Shown here: one piece after another, positions 45,128 to 58,742 of the stretch | Layout: every line of letters begins with the position of its first letter | Position numbering within the stretch: position 1 is the first letter of the stretch | Origin: Lumnitzera littorea | Lineage: Eukaryota > Streptophyta > Magnoliopsida > Myrtales > Combretaceae | DNA: 64,000 bases | Direction of reading: 5' to 3' | Assembly: GCA_024138015.1 (NCBI GenBank) | Contig: JAMXBB010000010.1 | Coordinates: 46,177,473 to 46,241,472, forward strand | Made by a program: the position numbers and the translations under genes | The notes under the pieces: generated by a model | Told to the model about the DNA's origin: nothing | Seen by the model: only the letters and a program-made list of their open reading frames with translations | Databases searched by the model: none

Positions 45128-45999
45128 TAATACGAACTGGGCCAAAGATTGACATGGCCAATCACAAGAGGTGGGTCCAAATTTATCGAAAGCTTAAAAA
45201 ACATTGGTGAAAATACACGAGAAATACAAAAGACCAACAAGCAAACCTCTATCCGCTCTAAGAATGTTATGCACTAAGGAACTACCGAGGGCTCACGACT
45301 TAACTTGATATGATATACGAGTTAGTCTAATGAGTGTACTCACTACCTAACCTTACTTAAGGGTCGGATAATAATGAAGTAAGCAAAGAGAAATGCTTAT
45401 GAAAAGAGACAATGTACTATATTCAATATCTAATGATGATGCAATTGCATTTACAATAGATATTTATATATGAAATGTTAAGGGCAACAATTATAAATGG
45501 AAATGATTGAAAAGGGTAAAGTTCTAAATAAGTAATGTACAAAGAATAGAAAAGAGGATAAAGAGAAAATTAAGAAAAGCATCCATCTTATATGAAAGAT
45601 TCTATTGCATAGGGTGTTTAAGATACATATTAGATGACCAATGGTCGTGCACTTGGCCAAAAATTGACAAACTATATGGTTAGACTGGTAACTACTGAGC
45701 AGAGGTGCTAAGTATGGCTGAGGGTTCTCCTAATGTGAGTTCAACTCGGACTTGCTCAAAGCAGTTCATATTCAAGTCAGCTAGATAGATGGTTGGGTAG
45801 GCTAAGTTGTTGTTTTAGTGTATCTTTGATCGGCAACTAGAGACTATTGATAGACACAAAAGGGTTCAACTTGGATAGGATAGTAGACAAGTAGACTGTA
45901 GCAGTTGGGACTCATCGATTGTTGGGTGAAAAGAGGAACTTGCCTCACCATGCTTTCTAATCCTTAGGCTGGGGCTCGGGTTAGGAGTCCAATGGTATA
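45128..45999 (-). repeat. 3' LTR of element 3
   Basis: Aligns from end to end with 58743-59620. Shared blocks include AAAGAGACAATGTA, GGTTAGACTGG-like and 'TAGATAGATGGTTGGGTA'. The inner end is near GGTATA, placed by homology with element 2. Confidence 0.88.
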
Positions 46000-46099
46000 A
46001 TTCTTATTTTCTTCGCTAGGTTAATTGGGATTTGGGATTAAATTTAGCTTTTCCTCATCTAAGCCTTCCTTGGATCAGTAAGGACTAAGGTTGGCAATA

Positions 46100-48160
46100 T
46101 TGAGCACATTGGATACTTTAAAGTCCTTTGGTAGCTTTAATTGGTAAGCATTGTCATTAATCTTCCAAAGGATCTTGAAAGGTCAGTCAACTCTTATAGA
46201 TAGCTTTCTCTTTCTCTTATTTGGAAACCTTGCTCAAGTGCAGCTACACTTGGTCACTAAGTTGAGGCTACTTAGTCTTCTTTCCTTTGCCTTTCTCTTT
46301 TAGCTTTCTGGTAGCTCAGTCAATGTGCTAAGCAACTTGTTGGTAGATTTATTGGATGGATTGAGCTTTTGTTCTTGCTTCTGTATCTTCTTAGTTAGTG
46401 GGCCACATCAAGGTGTAGTCAAGGGGCAGGTTGGGGTTGAAGTTAGTGCTATGCAAGCGGGTTAAGTGGGCCAACCTGCTTCGCCTAACATTAACCCATG
46501 GGTTAAGTGGGTTATCTTGCTTGTAAATGTAGTTTGGAAATTTCAACACAACCTACCCTACTGCGAGTTAGTGAGTTCAACAAGCTAACCAGCCAACGCA
46601 CAATACTCTAAGGTTTTTTTTTTATACAAAATTTAATATTTTAAAATACTTGCTAAACTTGTATTTAATTACCATCAATGCACCATCTCTTATTTATTCT
46701 CTATGTTCTTATTAAAGCTAAAAAAGGTGTAAATTACAAAAAAAAAAACAAAAAATTCTTGCATTGTTGACTTTTTCTTTTTCTATTAATTTTAAGGCTA
46801 TATATGCCAAGTAGTTTGTATTATCTGATGATATCATTTTATGAGAACAAGTGCATAAATTTAATATATCTTAAAAATAATAGTAATAAATGCATAGATT
46901 TACACCTAAGACATGCAATTGCCTTTTTAGATGAAAATTCCAGTTTACAATGAACTTTAAAAAGGAGAAGAAGAAAGTAATATTTAACAGCAAATTGTCC
47001 ATTAATATGTTCCTAATATGTCAACAGTAACAATAGTTTACAATTTAGTTAATTGTTTAGATTAAAAAATTATGTGAAGTCTTCCAATAATATTATTAGT
47101 TTTTTTTTTCTCTCTCTCTCTCCCTTTTTTTTTTATTGCATTTTAGATGTACTTAAAATATTAACGTCATTAGCTATTACTTATTATTATTACTTATAAC
47201 ATTAAGTAGCTAGTTAAGAAATAAAGTGACATATCACTTACATGAAGTAAACTATAATTTAAAACAAACTTTCTTTTCTTTTTTTTTTGCGAGTCAATGC
47301 GGGCCAACTCACCCCGCAATGGGTTGGCCTGCTTTGACCTACGGGTTAAAGCTAGGTGGGTTAAAAAATATCTGCATTTAAGCAAGTAAAATATTTTTAA
47401 CCTAACTCGCATTTTTTTGCAGGTTAAGCAAGTCAACTTACATGACTCACCTTACTTGCACAACTCTAATTGAAGCCATAGACGATCTCAAATGGGGCAT
47501 GCCTAGTGATGGCATGTACTGTCTTGTTGTAAGCAAACTCTACCATAAACAAACAAACGTCACAATCAGTTAAGTTCTTTCTTATTGCAGCTTAAAGCAA
47601 TTACCCTAGTGTATGGTTGACCACCTTTATCTGGCAATCATTTTTTAGGGTGACAAGAAGTATTGAACAATAATTTGGTTCTCATTTCATGCTAGAGAGT
47701 TCTCCAAAAATGGCTTAAGAATTTTAGGTCTTTGTCTGATACCATACTCCTCAGCATTTTGTGCAAGCTAACTATTTCTTACAGAAACAAAAAAGCAATA
47801 GCCGAAGCATTATTAGTTTTAGCGTAGGACACAAAATGTGACATTTTGTTGAACATATCCACCACAATCATTACAGAGTTTTTGCCTTGAGCAATGCGAG
47901 GTGATCCAAGAATAAAATTCATACTTAGATCAACCTATGGTTTGGTCTTTACTTATTTAGCTCAACTTTTGTACTTCTTAAGGATAGTGCATCCTTCAAT
48001 TATACGATGTACATAACGTTTCACTTTAGGCTAAAAGAACCTATCATTCAGTAATTCATAGGTGCTTCGTTCTTTGAAATGTCCAGCGAGTCCTCAACTA
48101 TGGGCTTCTTTTACCAGCAGCTACCTTAATGAATAGGTTGGCATACACAATTTGCCTCAT
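46100..48160 (-). pseudogene. integrase remnant (element 3), split by a hAT element
   Basis: Pieces on the - strand match the integrase of element 2 position by position: the C-terminal tail at 46180-46330, the stretch around 46390-46435 continuing at 47477-47620, the core near 47800-47950 ('DMFNKMSHFV'-like) and the zinc region near 48000-48110. Stops and frameshifts are dense. The hAT-like element 46444-47468 lies within it. Confidence 0.72.
46444..47468. mobile_element. Non-autonomous hAT-like element (1025 bp)
   Basis: Termini TAGTGCTATGCAAGCGGG (left) and, reversed, TAGAGTTGTGCAAGTAAGG (right), matching the plant hAT pattern TAG.G.TGTGCAA. Flanks GTTGAAGT (46436-46443) and ATTGAAGC (47469-47476) agree at 6 of 8 positions with two transitions, fitting an 8-bp target duplication. 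Subterminal 170-bp zones carry repeated GGGTTAAGTGGG / GGCCAACCTGC words in both orientations. The AT-rich middle has no transposase frame. Confidence 0.8.
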
Positions 48161-48429
48161 TAAAATAGATAACTATCCTTCATATGGCATTCATCTACTA
48201 TTCTCCCTTCTTCGCAGTATATATATATCAAACCAAAGTGAGAACCATGCCGATACTGTTCCTTAATACTTGCAAACCCTAACAATCTAGTCTATAACTC
48301 AGCGACAAGAATATTTCTTCTTGATAAAGAAACGGCAACTACATTATTCTTTCCTTATATTTGATGATGAAATGAAATCTTTCTAGAAATTTAATCCATT
48401 GAGCTTGGTATTTAGAAAGCTTTGATTGA

Positions 48430-49578
48430 CTTCGTAAATATCTTAAGGACTCATGATTTGTGAAGATGATAAATTCCTTTGGCAAAAGATAATGTTGCCA
48501 TATGCGAAGAGCTCTGATTAATGCTAAGAGTTCTTTATCATATACAAAATAGTTGAGTTATTCTCCTTTGAGCTTTTCACTATGATTAGCGACAGGTTGG
48601 CCTTCTTACATCAGTATAGCTTTGATGCTAACACCTAACGCGTTGCATTCAAGCTTAAACACTTTATCAAAGTCTAGCAAAGCCAAGACTAAGACAAAGG
48701 TCAACCTTACTTTCACCTTAACAAAACTCTTCTCTTCTTTCTCCCCCCACTTGAGCTTCACATCCTTCTTTATTAACTTAGTCAAATGTCCTACTATAAT
48801 ATTGAATCCTTAGATAAAGTGTCAATAGAATGATGCTAATCTATGGAAACTCCTTACCTCTGTACACGAAGTTAGGGTTAGCCACTTAACAATGACTTAA
48901 ACTTTTTCTTCATAAACTCTTAATCCTCCTCCACTAACTACGTAGCTTAAGAAGATCACCTCTTCCTAACAGAAACAATACTTCTTTATATTTCCAAACA
49001 ATTTCTCTACTCAAAAGACATCGAAAACAGCTCAAAGATGGTTAATATGACTTGTTAGGTCGGTACTATAGATAAGGATCTCATTGAAATAAACAATGAT
49101 AAACTTCTCAATTAGGTCTCTCAAAATATAGTTCATTAATCTCATGAAAGTGTTTGGGCTATGTGATAAGCCAAATGGCATGACCATCCACTCATACAGG
49201 CTATGTCGAGTCTTAAAAGCAGTTTTCCATTCATCCTCTTCCCTCATTCGAATCTAGTGGTATCTTGACTTCAGGTCAATCTTATTATTTATCCTCGAAA
49301 TGGGGTAATTGTACTTGATCGTAATCTTGTTGACAACCCTGTTATCTATACACATATGGCAAGTGTCATCCTTCTTCAGCACAAGTAATGCAAGCATAGC
49401 ATAAGGGTTAAGACTCTCTCTTACATATCTCTTTTCTAATAGCTCGTTGACTTACTTCTATAGCTCTATAGCTTACCCAAGATTCATTTTATAAGTAAGC
49501 TTGTCCGGCAGTACAACACCATGTACCAAGTCAATGCAGTGCTCAATACCTTAAAATGGGGGTAATCCTTCGAGCAAT
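48430..49578 (-). pseudogene. RNase H and reverse transcriptase remnant (element 3)
   Basis: The - strand frame 49247-49032 is the RT palm: 'EWKTAFKTRHSLYEWMVMPF' and then 'GLSHSPNTFMRLMN'. The active site is Y-F-N-E (49080-49091) instead of Y-F-D-D, so both catalytic Asp are lost. RNase H follows at 48430-48800 with many stops. The rest of the RT fingers continues at 55727 beyond E2. Confidence 0.85.
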
Positions 49579-51090
49579 TATAAATCCCGTAAATTTAGTC
49601 TTTAGAGTATACAGTTAAACTTGAGTATTGTAGATAATTTTTACAAGTCGATAGAATCGATAAATTTAAAACTAATTAAAATTTTAAATTCTAAACCTAA
49701 AACGAATATGAAAAACCCTAATATACTTATTGAAACTTTAATTGCATATAAAAACCCTGAACTCTAAGTATGCATAAATACAAGAGATGAAACCTGAGCT
49801 TGATAAAAACCCTAAAACTAAAATTTCAAGCTTATAACATATACAAATTTATCTTAATGGTGATAAAGCCTTAATTGGGTACAATTACTGATAAACACAC
49901 GCAATTGCATCAAATCACTAAAGAACGAATAAAGATAACTCCTAAATACTAATAAATATAAAAAGTAATAAATTAATTAACTAAATTAACAAGATTACTA
50001 ATATTATTTTACGATTATTTGTGATTTCATAAATGTTTATATATGTATATTAGTTTTATATTGATATAATTATTTTGATTTAATTTTACCACATATTTTA
50101 TGTTTATGTATTATACAGTATACATTAATTTGTCATCTTATATTTTCTTCTATATTGATATCAAATTATATCCTAATTATTACCTAAACATTGGAAAAGT
50201 ATTAAGAAAAGTCAAAAAACCAACTTATACTTTTTCTTTCTTCTTTTCCTATTTTCCTCCTTCCATATTTGGTTATATAAGTGTCTTATAAGACTTATCA
50301 CATGTGAGAAATTTAGAATTAAAGATAAAGCCAAATGTCATTTTCATGTTATCCATAATTTTCTTTCATTTTCCTTCACAATTTAGACACAAAATCAAGT
50401 CTTCTCTCCTCACTTTGGACCGACGACTCCTGTTCTCCATTCCTTACTTTCATTCTTTTGTTTTTCTTCTTTTATTTCTTAAGTACCATTCCATCCAAAC
50501 TTCACAACTTACTTTATATTCCATTATCATCTTACCATCAATTTTAAGAAGAAATAGGAAGCTTTAACTTCAAAATTTCAAGGTCAAAGTAATTAAAGTT
50601 ATATTATTTTATTTTATTTTTTCTTTGTAAAATAAATTGTATATTTTCTTATGTAATATGTAATTTAATGCCTTATGTAATAGGGGAATATATTAGTATA
50701 AGATATATATATTTTTAGCATTTTGTAATAGAAATTAAATGAATATGCATTTGATTGTACATAAAACCCTTTTTCTCTATGTTTGTGTGCTTACACATGT
50801 ATATATATAAGTATACTTAACTTTATGCACATATATATAATATCTACTTACTCATATATATATATTATTAAAACCCTTTGGACTTAAGTAACCGCTCTTC
50901 TTAAAGTTACATATTTATCTTCTATTTAATATTTTTTAACAATAAAACTAACATTAAAATGAACTATTAAAATTATAAATAATTAATAAATATGTCCGCC
51001 TATTCTTATTTCTTTCTCATTATCTATTTCTCCCCTTACTTTATGTGATTTTTTCTCCTTTCTCACTTTCTACTATTAAGTATAAACTGC

Positions 51091-51110
51091 TCTCTCTCTC
51101 TCTCTCTCTA
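51091..51110. repeat. (CT)n microsatellite
   Basis: A run of about ten CT units inside E2. Confidence 0.9.
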
Positions 51111-51179
51111 AACTGACATGCACTATTATTTACCCATAACCCACATTTCTCTCTTCCTTCTACCCTAATTTTTTAAAGT

Positions 51180-52200
51180 ATACAGTTAAATATGCTCCAT
51201 ACTTAGTAACTGCTTCCCACGTTTGGTGATTTCACACTGCATTCTTATTTTTATTATTTAGAAACTATATCTTACTTTTAATAACTGCACTTCTTATTTT
51301 TACACAATTCCTCATCGCCATTTTTCTTTTTTCCAAACCCCTCTCTCTTTCTCCTCCATGTTTCTTTCCAGCCACTTCCTAAGCTTCATAATTTGTCTCC
51401 ATTAATCGACGTAGCGCAAGAAACTTCCAGTCGTAGCAACAAGGTCTACCAGTAACAGTAAAGAGATAAGTAACAGCGTATTTCTGAGCAATTCCTATCA
51501 TTTGTGTTGTGGTTTCTATGCTTTTTTTTTTTTTAAAATTTCCTTTCTTTTTATATCACCATTAAGGATTGGTACAACTACATAATGTTTGATAAACCGT
51601 GAGTAAATTCTTTTTTGTTTTTCTACATATAAATGTGACGATGTAACTTTTTTTTTTTTTTAACAGGAATTCAACAATCCAATGTGATCGTTCATTCATC
51701 GGACAACGATTCCAACCTCAACAGCAGTGAATAAATTGCTACTGAAATCCCCAAAAAAATGGTTAGGAAGAATATGGGGTACGAGGGTCTATTGGTCTGG
51801 TAATGATCAGAACGGATCTTGCCAAACAGTGGACTATCAAGGTCTCAATGGAACTACGTAGAAATTCACATTTCATGAATTCAAATTATATTACAACTTT
51901 ACGAACCTCCAACAATGTCCTTTCCGGCAATAGTGTATCCTCCATCAATTGTAATGAGAGAGCTCTTTCAAATACCGAAAATTGTTGTCATCATAAATTA
52001 AGACAACCGGCAAAGAAGGTTGAAGGTTTTCTATAAGTATTTAGAAGTACTATGATTTCTAGAGAGAGGCCTATTTTTTAGTGGAAGGCTTGATTTATGA
52101 AATTAGTAACAAATAGTTAACATTGACAGGAAATAGGTTTTCTTCTATGGTGGAAGATGATAAGATTGAGGTGTATCTTTTTTAGTTGGAAAAATAGGAT
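51180..52200. other. Unassigned stretch within E2, no recognised gene
   Basis: It is not matched in E1. It holds a 77-codon + strand frame (51803-52036, starting MIRTDLAKQWTIKVSMELRR) that I do not recognise and that has no family signature. It may be a separate insertion, but no ends could be defined. Confidence 0.25.
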
Positions 52201-53213
52201 CAAACAAGATGTTCTTAAGTTTTATGGAATGCTTTATGCAAGAGAAAATGAAAAGATAAGAGTATTACATTGAATTTGTGAATCTTTGGTGCCATTATAG
52301 ATCTCAAAGTATTAAAAAAAAAAAAAAAGATATTTACGTACACGAGATACTTAACATTTATTCTTTTAAGTTTCTCATTTACTTTACAAATAGTAATAGT
52401 AAAACGAAAATGCCTTTGGTTATAAGGTTGGTTTCCTATTTTTTTTTCTTTTATGTTTTGGAAATGGTTCCGGTATATATATACAAACAATGAAAATTTT
52501 CATTGATTGGTATTGTCTATTTCATGTTTATCTCATGCAAGTCTCTGGATTTGAGTTTATAAGCATGGTTTTGCTTATCTTAGTTATTGAGTACTTTTAA
52601 TATGTCTTTTAAATGTTGAAAATTCAAGATATGAAATGCTATATTATAATTTTATAAGTATTTTTTCCATTTATTGATTAGTGGGTACTTTTAATTTCAT
52701 TTAAAGGTTGAAAGGTTATTGTATCAATGTAGCTAAAATTTTTTATTTCTTTTTCTTGGCTTATATAGTTCAACATGTATTTGAATTTGTCTTAAGGATT
52801 GAAATTTTGTGGTAATAAAATAGCTAAATTTGTTAACTTTATGGATAATGTTAGAAAAATAATCAACAAGATAACTATGATATGATAACTCGACACATAA
52901 GGCTTTCTTAAAGTTAGTCAAAGTAGGAGTTACATGTGGTTCAATATTCAAAAGTTCCTATTGTTTTTTACTTGGTTGCACCAATTGCAGGAATTTCCCA
53001 TGAAGTTTTCTTACTAACTACAGCATTAAGATCTATATTAGGATAAACATTCAATTTTCTTTTACTTTAACTTTTGATTTTAGTAATTTCCCCATTGAAA
53101 GAAAGGAAAATTTTTTCTTAATTGAAAGAAAGATAGTTCTTCATTGATGCTTTTAATCAATAATATTAGGATTTGATTGAATACTTTCAAGCGCCATATA
53201 TATTTGAAGAGAC

Positions 53214-53240
53214 AATATATATATATATATATATATATAT
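53214..53240. repeat. (TA)n microsatellite
   Basis: A pure TA run of about 26 bp inside E2, in a zone where E1 also has TATACATA-rich sequence. Confidence 0.9.
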
Positions 53241-53426
53241 GATTTAGTATATGTACGCTTTAGCACCTGTAAATACATGTACTATTAATAATATATATAC
53301 ACTTCAATATATATATGTGTGTGTGTGTTTGTATGAATATGTCATTAATTAGTATAAATACACATATGTAAATAAGGAGTAAAAGATAAGAGTATGTATA
53401 TAAAACTATACAAGTATAAAGTATGC

Positions 53427-53430
<4 letters not shown>

Positions 53431-53470
<40 letters not shown>
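53431..53470. repeat. (TG)20 microsatellite
   Basis: 40 bp of uninterrupted TG dinucleotides inside E2. The open frame with many His-Thr repeats on the other strand is an artefact of it. Confidence 0.95.
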
Positions 53471-53471
<1 letters not shown>

Positions 53472-55726
53472 TACTCAATTTTGATAAGATTTAAATAAAT
53501 ATACATATAGTATAGTATATTATACATATTTACATATATACATATACCTAAGATCACATACATATGTATATTAGTATCTAATTCTCTTAGAAATAAGTTA
53601 ATAAATATAAAAATTATATATATGTATATATGTTGGACGTGGACATCATAAAGGAGATAGAAATGATTTTTCTAATATTTAATTATTTTAGGATATAATA
53701 TATGTGTATATTAATATTACAAATTGGAAAAATTGTAAAAATTAGAAGAATTACAAAAATTGCCACACTGACCAATCAAAAGCTACCACATCAACTTCTC
53801 TTTAAATTTTTCGATTAAAACCTCAAATTTAAAAAATAATAATAATTAATTAATTAGAAAATTACAATTATAAGAAAAAGTAGTAAATTAATAATTTAAG
53901 CTTAAACTAATGGATTAAATAAATTATTGTAAAATGAACCCAAAAATAAAAACATTTCGAAATATAAAATTTATAAATTAATTAAATCATTAAATCAATA
54001 AAGAAAAACTTAAAATAATAATTAAAAACACTTAGGTCAAAATAACTAAATTCATCATATTTTAGGCCTATAATAAAAATACGTATTTTAACATCCAAAA
54101 CGGACCCCAGTATGTGAAGGAAGGTCCAAAAACAATAAAAATTAACTATAAGATCATAAAAATTAGAATTAAAATGAAAAAGTTATACACGATTAAAGAT
54201 TTAAGTTAAACTAAGAAAAATAGGTAAAATAATTAAGTTAATTGGCCATATAAAATAATAATAAGCATAAACTCTTGAAGTAAATAAACAAATACATAAG
54301 ATACAATTATTCACAAAATACACATATATTTCCTACTTACCCCAATAAATAAGTTAAATTACTTTTGCGTCATGCTTGGGTTATAGTGGGAAATTAGACA
54401 AACTCTAATAGACATTTAGTTAACTGAGAAGCCTGGCTTTTGTGAATACTTGTAAGTCTTATTATTTTTTAGGTTCTCAATTATCAAGTTCTAGAAATTC
54501 CAAAGGCATAGAGAATGAGCATTAATCCAAGTAAAGGAGTTTTAATGACCCGCTGTCTACTTATGTATGGTACTTACTTAATGTTTTGTTGGTTGTTATT
54601 ACTTGTATATATGAATGACTATTTTGCTTGTGTTCTATCATCTGTGTGATTACTTCCTTAAACCAGTGAATATAAATATCTAACTAAAATGACTAGTCAT
54701 ATTTGTCATATGTTTATGACTCAACTAGTATACTTATGAAGAGTGCTAACTTTGCAAATTTTTTAGAAAAGTATTTTTGGAAATGTTTTCCCAATTTTAA
54801 ATAGATTTTTGTATAATTCTTGTGAGGGCTTGTAATGTCTATTGATGATATTTTTATTGTTGAAACAAAGCTAGTATGGTATCCCCAATTAATAGTAAAG
54901 GACTCATTTAGTTGTGCCCGTAGGGCCTTAGATATGATTTTTTAATGGTAGATGGCTCTTGTTAGGGTTTACGTGTTTAGATTAGTATTTCTTTCTCGAC
55001 TTTAGTAATAATCAAGTGTTGTTTAGAGAGATGGTGCCCTTAGCCAACCTCATGCGGTTAAGGTGAGGTGTCTCGTATGGATAAGTATGGGGGATAATTG
55101 ACATATAAACAACATAAATATGCACCTTCTATAGTTTCGGACTACTATGGATGTGTTGCTTGCATTCATTACACATGTATTTATTTCATATGTAGATAAA
55201 CTTACATATGTGCTAATAATGTTTGATAACTTGTTTGAATGGTAGCGGTGAGGAACGAACTCACTGAGCTGTAGTTTGCTCATTCCCTTATAGTTTCTTT
55301 TGCATATTCATTTGATCTGGGATTAGGATAAATCTTGAGTATAAAGTATAAATCAAAGACATGTATGAAAATGTTAGAGTTAATTGAAAAGTATATAGTT
55401 AGTACAAAAACCTTATGTAGAAAATATTTATGTGTTAGGGTTCTATATAATTTAGTATTTCTTGTAATTAATAAAGTTAATTTACCCGATCTTATTATTT
55501 GTTAGAGGATACCAATTCTCTACGGTTCTGATGGATTATGGAATATTAGATATTCATAGTTATTTATATTTTACGTTAAGTTAATAAATTAAAAATTGGA
55601 AACCATAGTGATTAATTGATTAAAGTCTTACAATCTTTGACTTATAAGATGATTTTTGTATCATGAGTGCATACATAATATGAAAATTTTAGCCAATCCT
55701 ATAAAGCTTCCCTTAAGGTCATGATA

Positions 55727-58480
55727 GCAACTGCTTGAGAAACAGGTCGGAATATTCATCAAGCAACTTCTCGACCTCCTCTAGCAACTTCATTTGCTCC
55801 TTCAATTCTAGTAACCTCCTAACCTATAGGAAAGTCAGCAGGTCAGATTTGATGGCTGTTTAGAGCTTGACTCTACTCAATAACAAAGCCTTCTTTGATC
55901 CTTGAACTAATTTGGCTTATAATTTACTCACTTGACTCGGGGTCATAGGGTTCGGGGTAATTTTCCTCCTCTCCTTCTCAAACACATACATTTTCCTAAC
56001 CCATCATGTATAACCCTTCAATCAAAAAGCTAAGGTCGACCTAGCAACACATGAGACATATATATGGGGAGTATGTCATAAAGAATTTCATCAGAATAAT
56101 TTCCAATGGAGATCAACGACAATACTTGCTAAGTGATATGCAATGCTCCCTTCTCATTCAATCGGTGCAGTTTATAAAGCCTCGGATGTGATATGGTCGG
56201 CAATTTGAGCTTCTTAACCAGGTCAGCAAATACTACGTTTGTACAACTTCCACTGTCTACTATGAGTGTATACACTTTCTCATTCACCTTACATGTGATG
56301 TGGAATAGATCCTCTCTCTACTCTTCCTTAGTAAACGATTTTATATTCATCGTACATCAAATAACCAAAGTTAGTTTGTCTAAATCCTTAGCAAACACAT
56401 CCTCCTCAATAAGTTCATCCTCTTGGGTGGTATCCTTCTTGAGGACAACTTTCTCCTTAGGTTCCTCATCAGTACTTTCCACTTCAACCTTTGGGATATC
56501 CCCTTGATGATCATAGTTCTTATGTTCAGACATTGGATAGCTATGTGCCCGAACCTTTTACACTTAAAACACTTGATTTGGCTCATCTTCCTCTTAAATC
56601 CTTATCCCTTCTCATAAGTTCTCAGCTATACCTTGCTATCAACCGATTAGCTCTTCTGTTCTACTCTAACATTTGTCCTTCTCTTAACACTTTATTAAGT
56701 TTGGTAACTTCCTTAAGTAGATTGGCTTAATTGACCAGGTTGGTCCATTGGTGGTCGACTTGGCCTATTCCTCTTCTATCCTTCCACTCGTTGGGTTATT
56801 CTTATAGCTTCGTCTAACATAGCAAATTGTTGCAACTCTACGATATCTCGAATATCATTTCTCAATCCAGTAAGAAATCTAGATACCAAGGTTATCAAAC
56901 TTACGATTTTACTTAAAAATGCTAAAGGATTTGTAAACTTAGAACTTAAAGTCAAAATGTAGAAACGTAAGTTTTTATAATATATGTAAAATAGCTCTTG
57001 AAAAACTATAAATATATTTATAATAGTTATTAAAAACTTAAAATATGTGATTGAGTTAAAGAAATTAAGTTCTTTTTTAAAAGGTTCTTAATATATAATC
57101 TAGTATGTATAGAAGAAGGACATGCAAAATTGAAACCAAAATTTTTTTCTTTTTTTTCGGAAATAAAGTAATGAATTAAAGAGAATCAATTTTTTCAATT
57201 TATTTTAAGTTATTAATGATATAAACAAAAGTATATAATTTTTCTTTGAACTTTTTTATTGGAACTGAAATCTAAACGAAGGTTATGAACTTCAAATAAA
57301 AGACTAAGAGAGAGAGAAAGAGGGAAAAAAAAAATAGAATAGAACATGGAAGATGATGTAAAGCACTAGTAATCAATGATTTGAAGAAGCTTTACTGTAT
57401 TTTTTTTTTTAATTTTTTAGCCCATTCAATTCAGATACGTAAAATCGGTAGACTTTGTTAAAAATGTAAGTTTTTACTAAGTTTAATATGTAACTGAGTC
57501 AAAAATGTAAGTTTTTATATAAAAAAGGTTTTACGCTTGAGTTAACTCGAAAGAGTCTCCTAAAATCGTAAACTCGTAGAATCATATAGATAGAATCGTA
57601 ATTTTGATAACTATGTTAAATACTATTCAGGCTGATGGTTCATCCACTTCACATCAAATCATGAGTATTTGGAACTCCTAAACATATACATTAATAGTTC
57701 GGCTTCCTTATCTCAGCTCATGAAGTCAGGCAAAAGTATTTTGTAAATAAATATCCGTCATGAATTTGTTTCTCAGTATCATCTTCATCATAGGCTAAGT
57801 ATTTACTTCACTATATGCTTCTCATCTTCTCATTATTTGGAAGTTCTTCCACCATATTACAGCATCACTTGAGAACTCTATAGCAGTATTCCTCACTTTC
57901 TTGTAGTCTTGATACTGGTAATAATAAAAAACATGTTCAACCTTCACCTCCTAATCTAAATAGTTATCTGCAATCCTAGAACCATTGAAGCTCAATATTT
58001 GAAGTTTCACATGGTCAGCAGCTCGTGGTGCTCGAGCTTGCTCTTCTTCCTTGTAGTACTTTTTTTCTCCTTCTTCATCTAACTTACCTAAGTCAATCCT
58101 TCTCCTCATACATCCTCTTACTCCTCTACCTCGTCCTTGTTAGGCTAGGATTCATCCTCTCATAAGTCGAATAACTTGTGGAGTATTATGTATAGCCTCA
58201 ATAGGTCGAAAGAACAATACATAAATAGCTCTGGTCAAATTGGCTATGAAGTTAGCTACCTCATCAATTCGCTTATTTGTACTCTAGGAGTATTCTAGGG
58301 TTGTTAGCCATGATAGACAACACCACTATAGTCATCTCCAATATCAGCATTGGTATTAGGATTCATCATTCTCTTCGATAAAACTCAATAACAAACTCAA
58401 AATTCTCAAAACAACAGTCATTATCCTTTCTCAAGTCAAACAACTAACACATACAATTTTCTATACGAAAGTTCAAACTA
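55727..58480 (-). pseudogene. gag, protease and RT N-terminal part (element 3)
   Basis: RT leader at 55735-55900 ('LEEVEKLLDEYSDLF'-like). Protease near 56240-56280 reads V-Y-T-L-I-V-D-S-G-S-C-T-N-V, with D-S-G intact. Zinc knuckle 56530-56575 is intact: C-F-K-C-K-R-F-G-H-I-A-I-Q-C. The capsid region runs from 56600 to about 58480 with frameshifts, and is interrupted at 56887-57615 by a hAT-like element. Confidence 0.78.
56887..57615. mobile_element. Non-autonomous hAT-like element (729 bp)
   Basis: Termini CAAGGTTATCAAACTTACG (left) and, reversed, CATAGTTATCAAAATTACG (right): 16 of 19 positions agree. Flanks CTAGATAC (56879-56886) and TTAAATAC (57616-57623) agree at 6 of 8 positions, both differences being transitions. 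Words such as AATGTAAGTTTTTA and GTAAACTCGTAGAATC are repeated in the subterminal parts. No coding region. Confidence 0.75.
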
Positions 58481-58730
58481 GTTATGAATAAAATAGCTAC
58501 TCCAAAGAACTATAGACCTAGTTGAAATTTGCTCTATTCTGGTATGCTTGAAACAAAGCAAAACAGAGTATTTCGTAACAAAAGTCTCACAACAACAGCA
58601 AAACTTCAAATACTTTCCAAAACACTTAAAAGTAATCCTTCTCATATTCATAGCATACTTGATAATAGTACTGTACACTAAACATTAACAATCACAACTG
58701 AATAGAAACTTACCCAAATGAACCTCTAAT

Positions 58731-58739
58731 CTAATACCA
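58731..58739 (-). other. Decayed primer-binding site of element 3
   Basis: The - strand reads TCTTGGTATTAGATTAG, where element 2 has TCTTGGTATCAGAGC. It starts 3 bp from the inner end of the right LTR. Confidence 0.7.
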
Positions 58740-58742
58740 AGA

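Larger units (their letters stand above)
49579..55726 (-). mobile_element. E-family LTR (copy E2), 6.15 kb, inserted in element 3 pol
   Basis: Flanks GCAAT (49574-49578) and GCAAC (55727-55731) form a 5-bp target duplication with one C/T change. Removing E2 restores an alignment of element 3 with element 2 across the joint. On the - strand it begins TATCATGACCTTAAGGG and ends ACGGGATTTATA, matching the ends of E1. It is 2.6 kb longer than E1. The extra sequence lies between about 49900 and 54000 and includes microsatellites and unassigned sequence around 51200-52200. No coding region is recognised. Confidence 0.82.

Noticed and set aside
53260..53478. His-Thr repeat frame
   Set aside because: Translation of the (TG)20 microsatellite.
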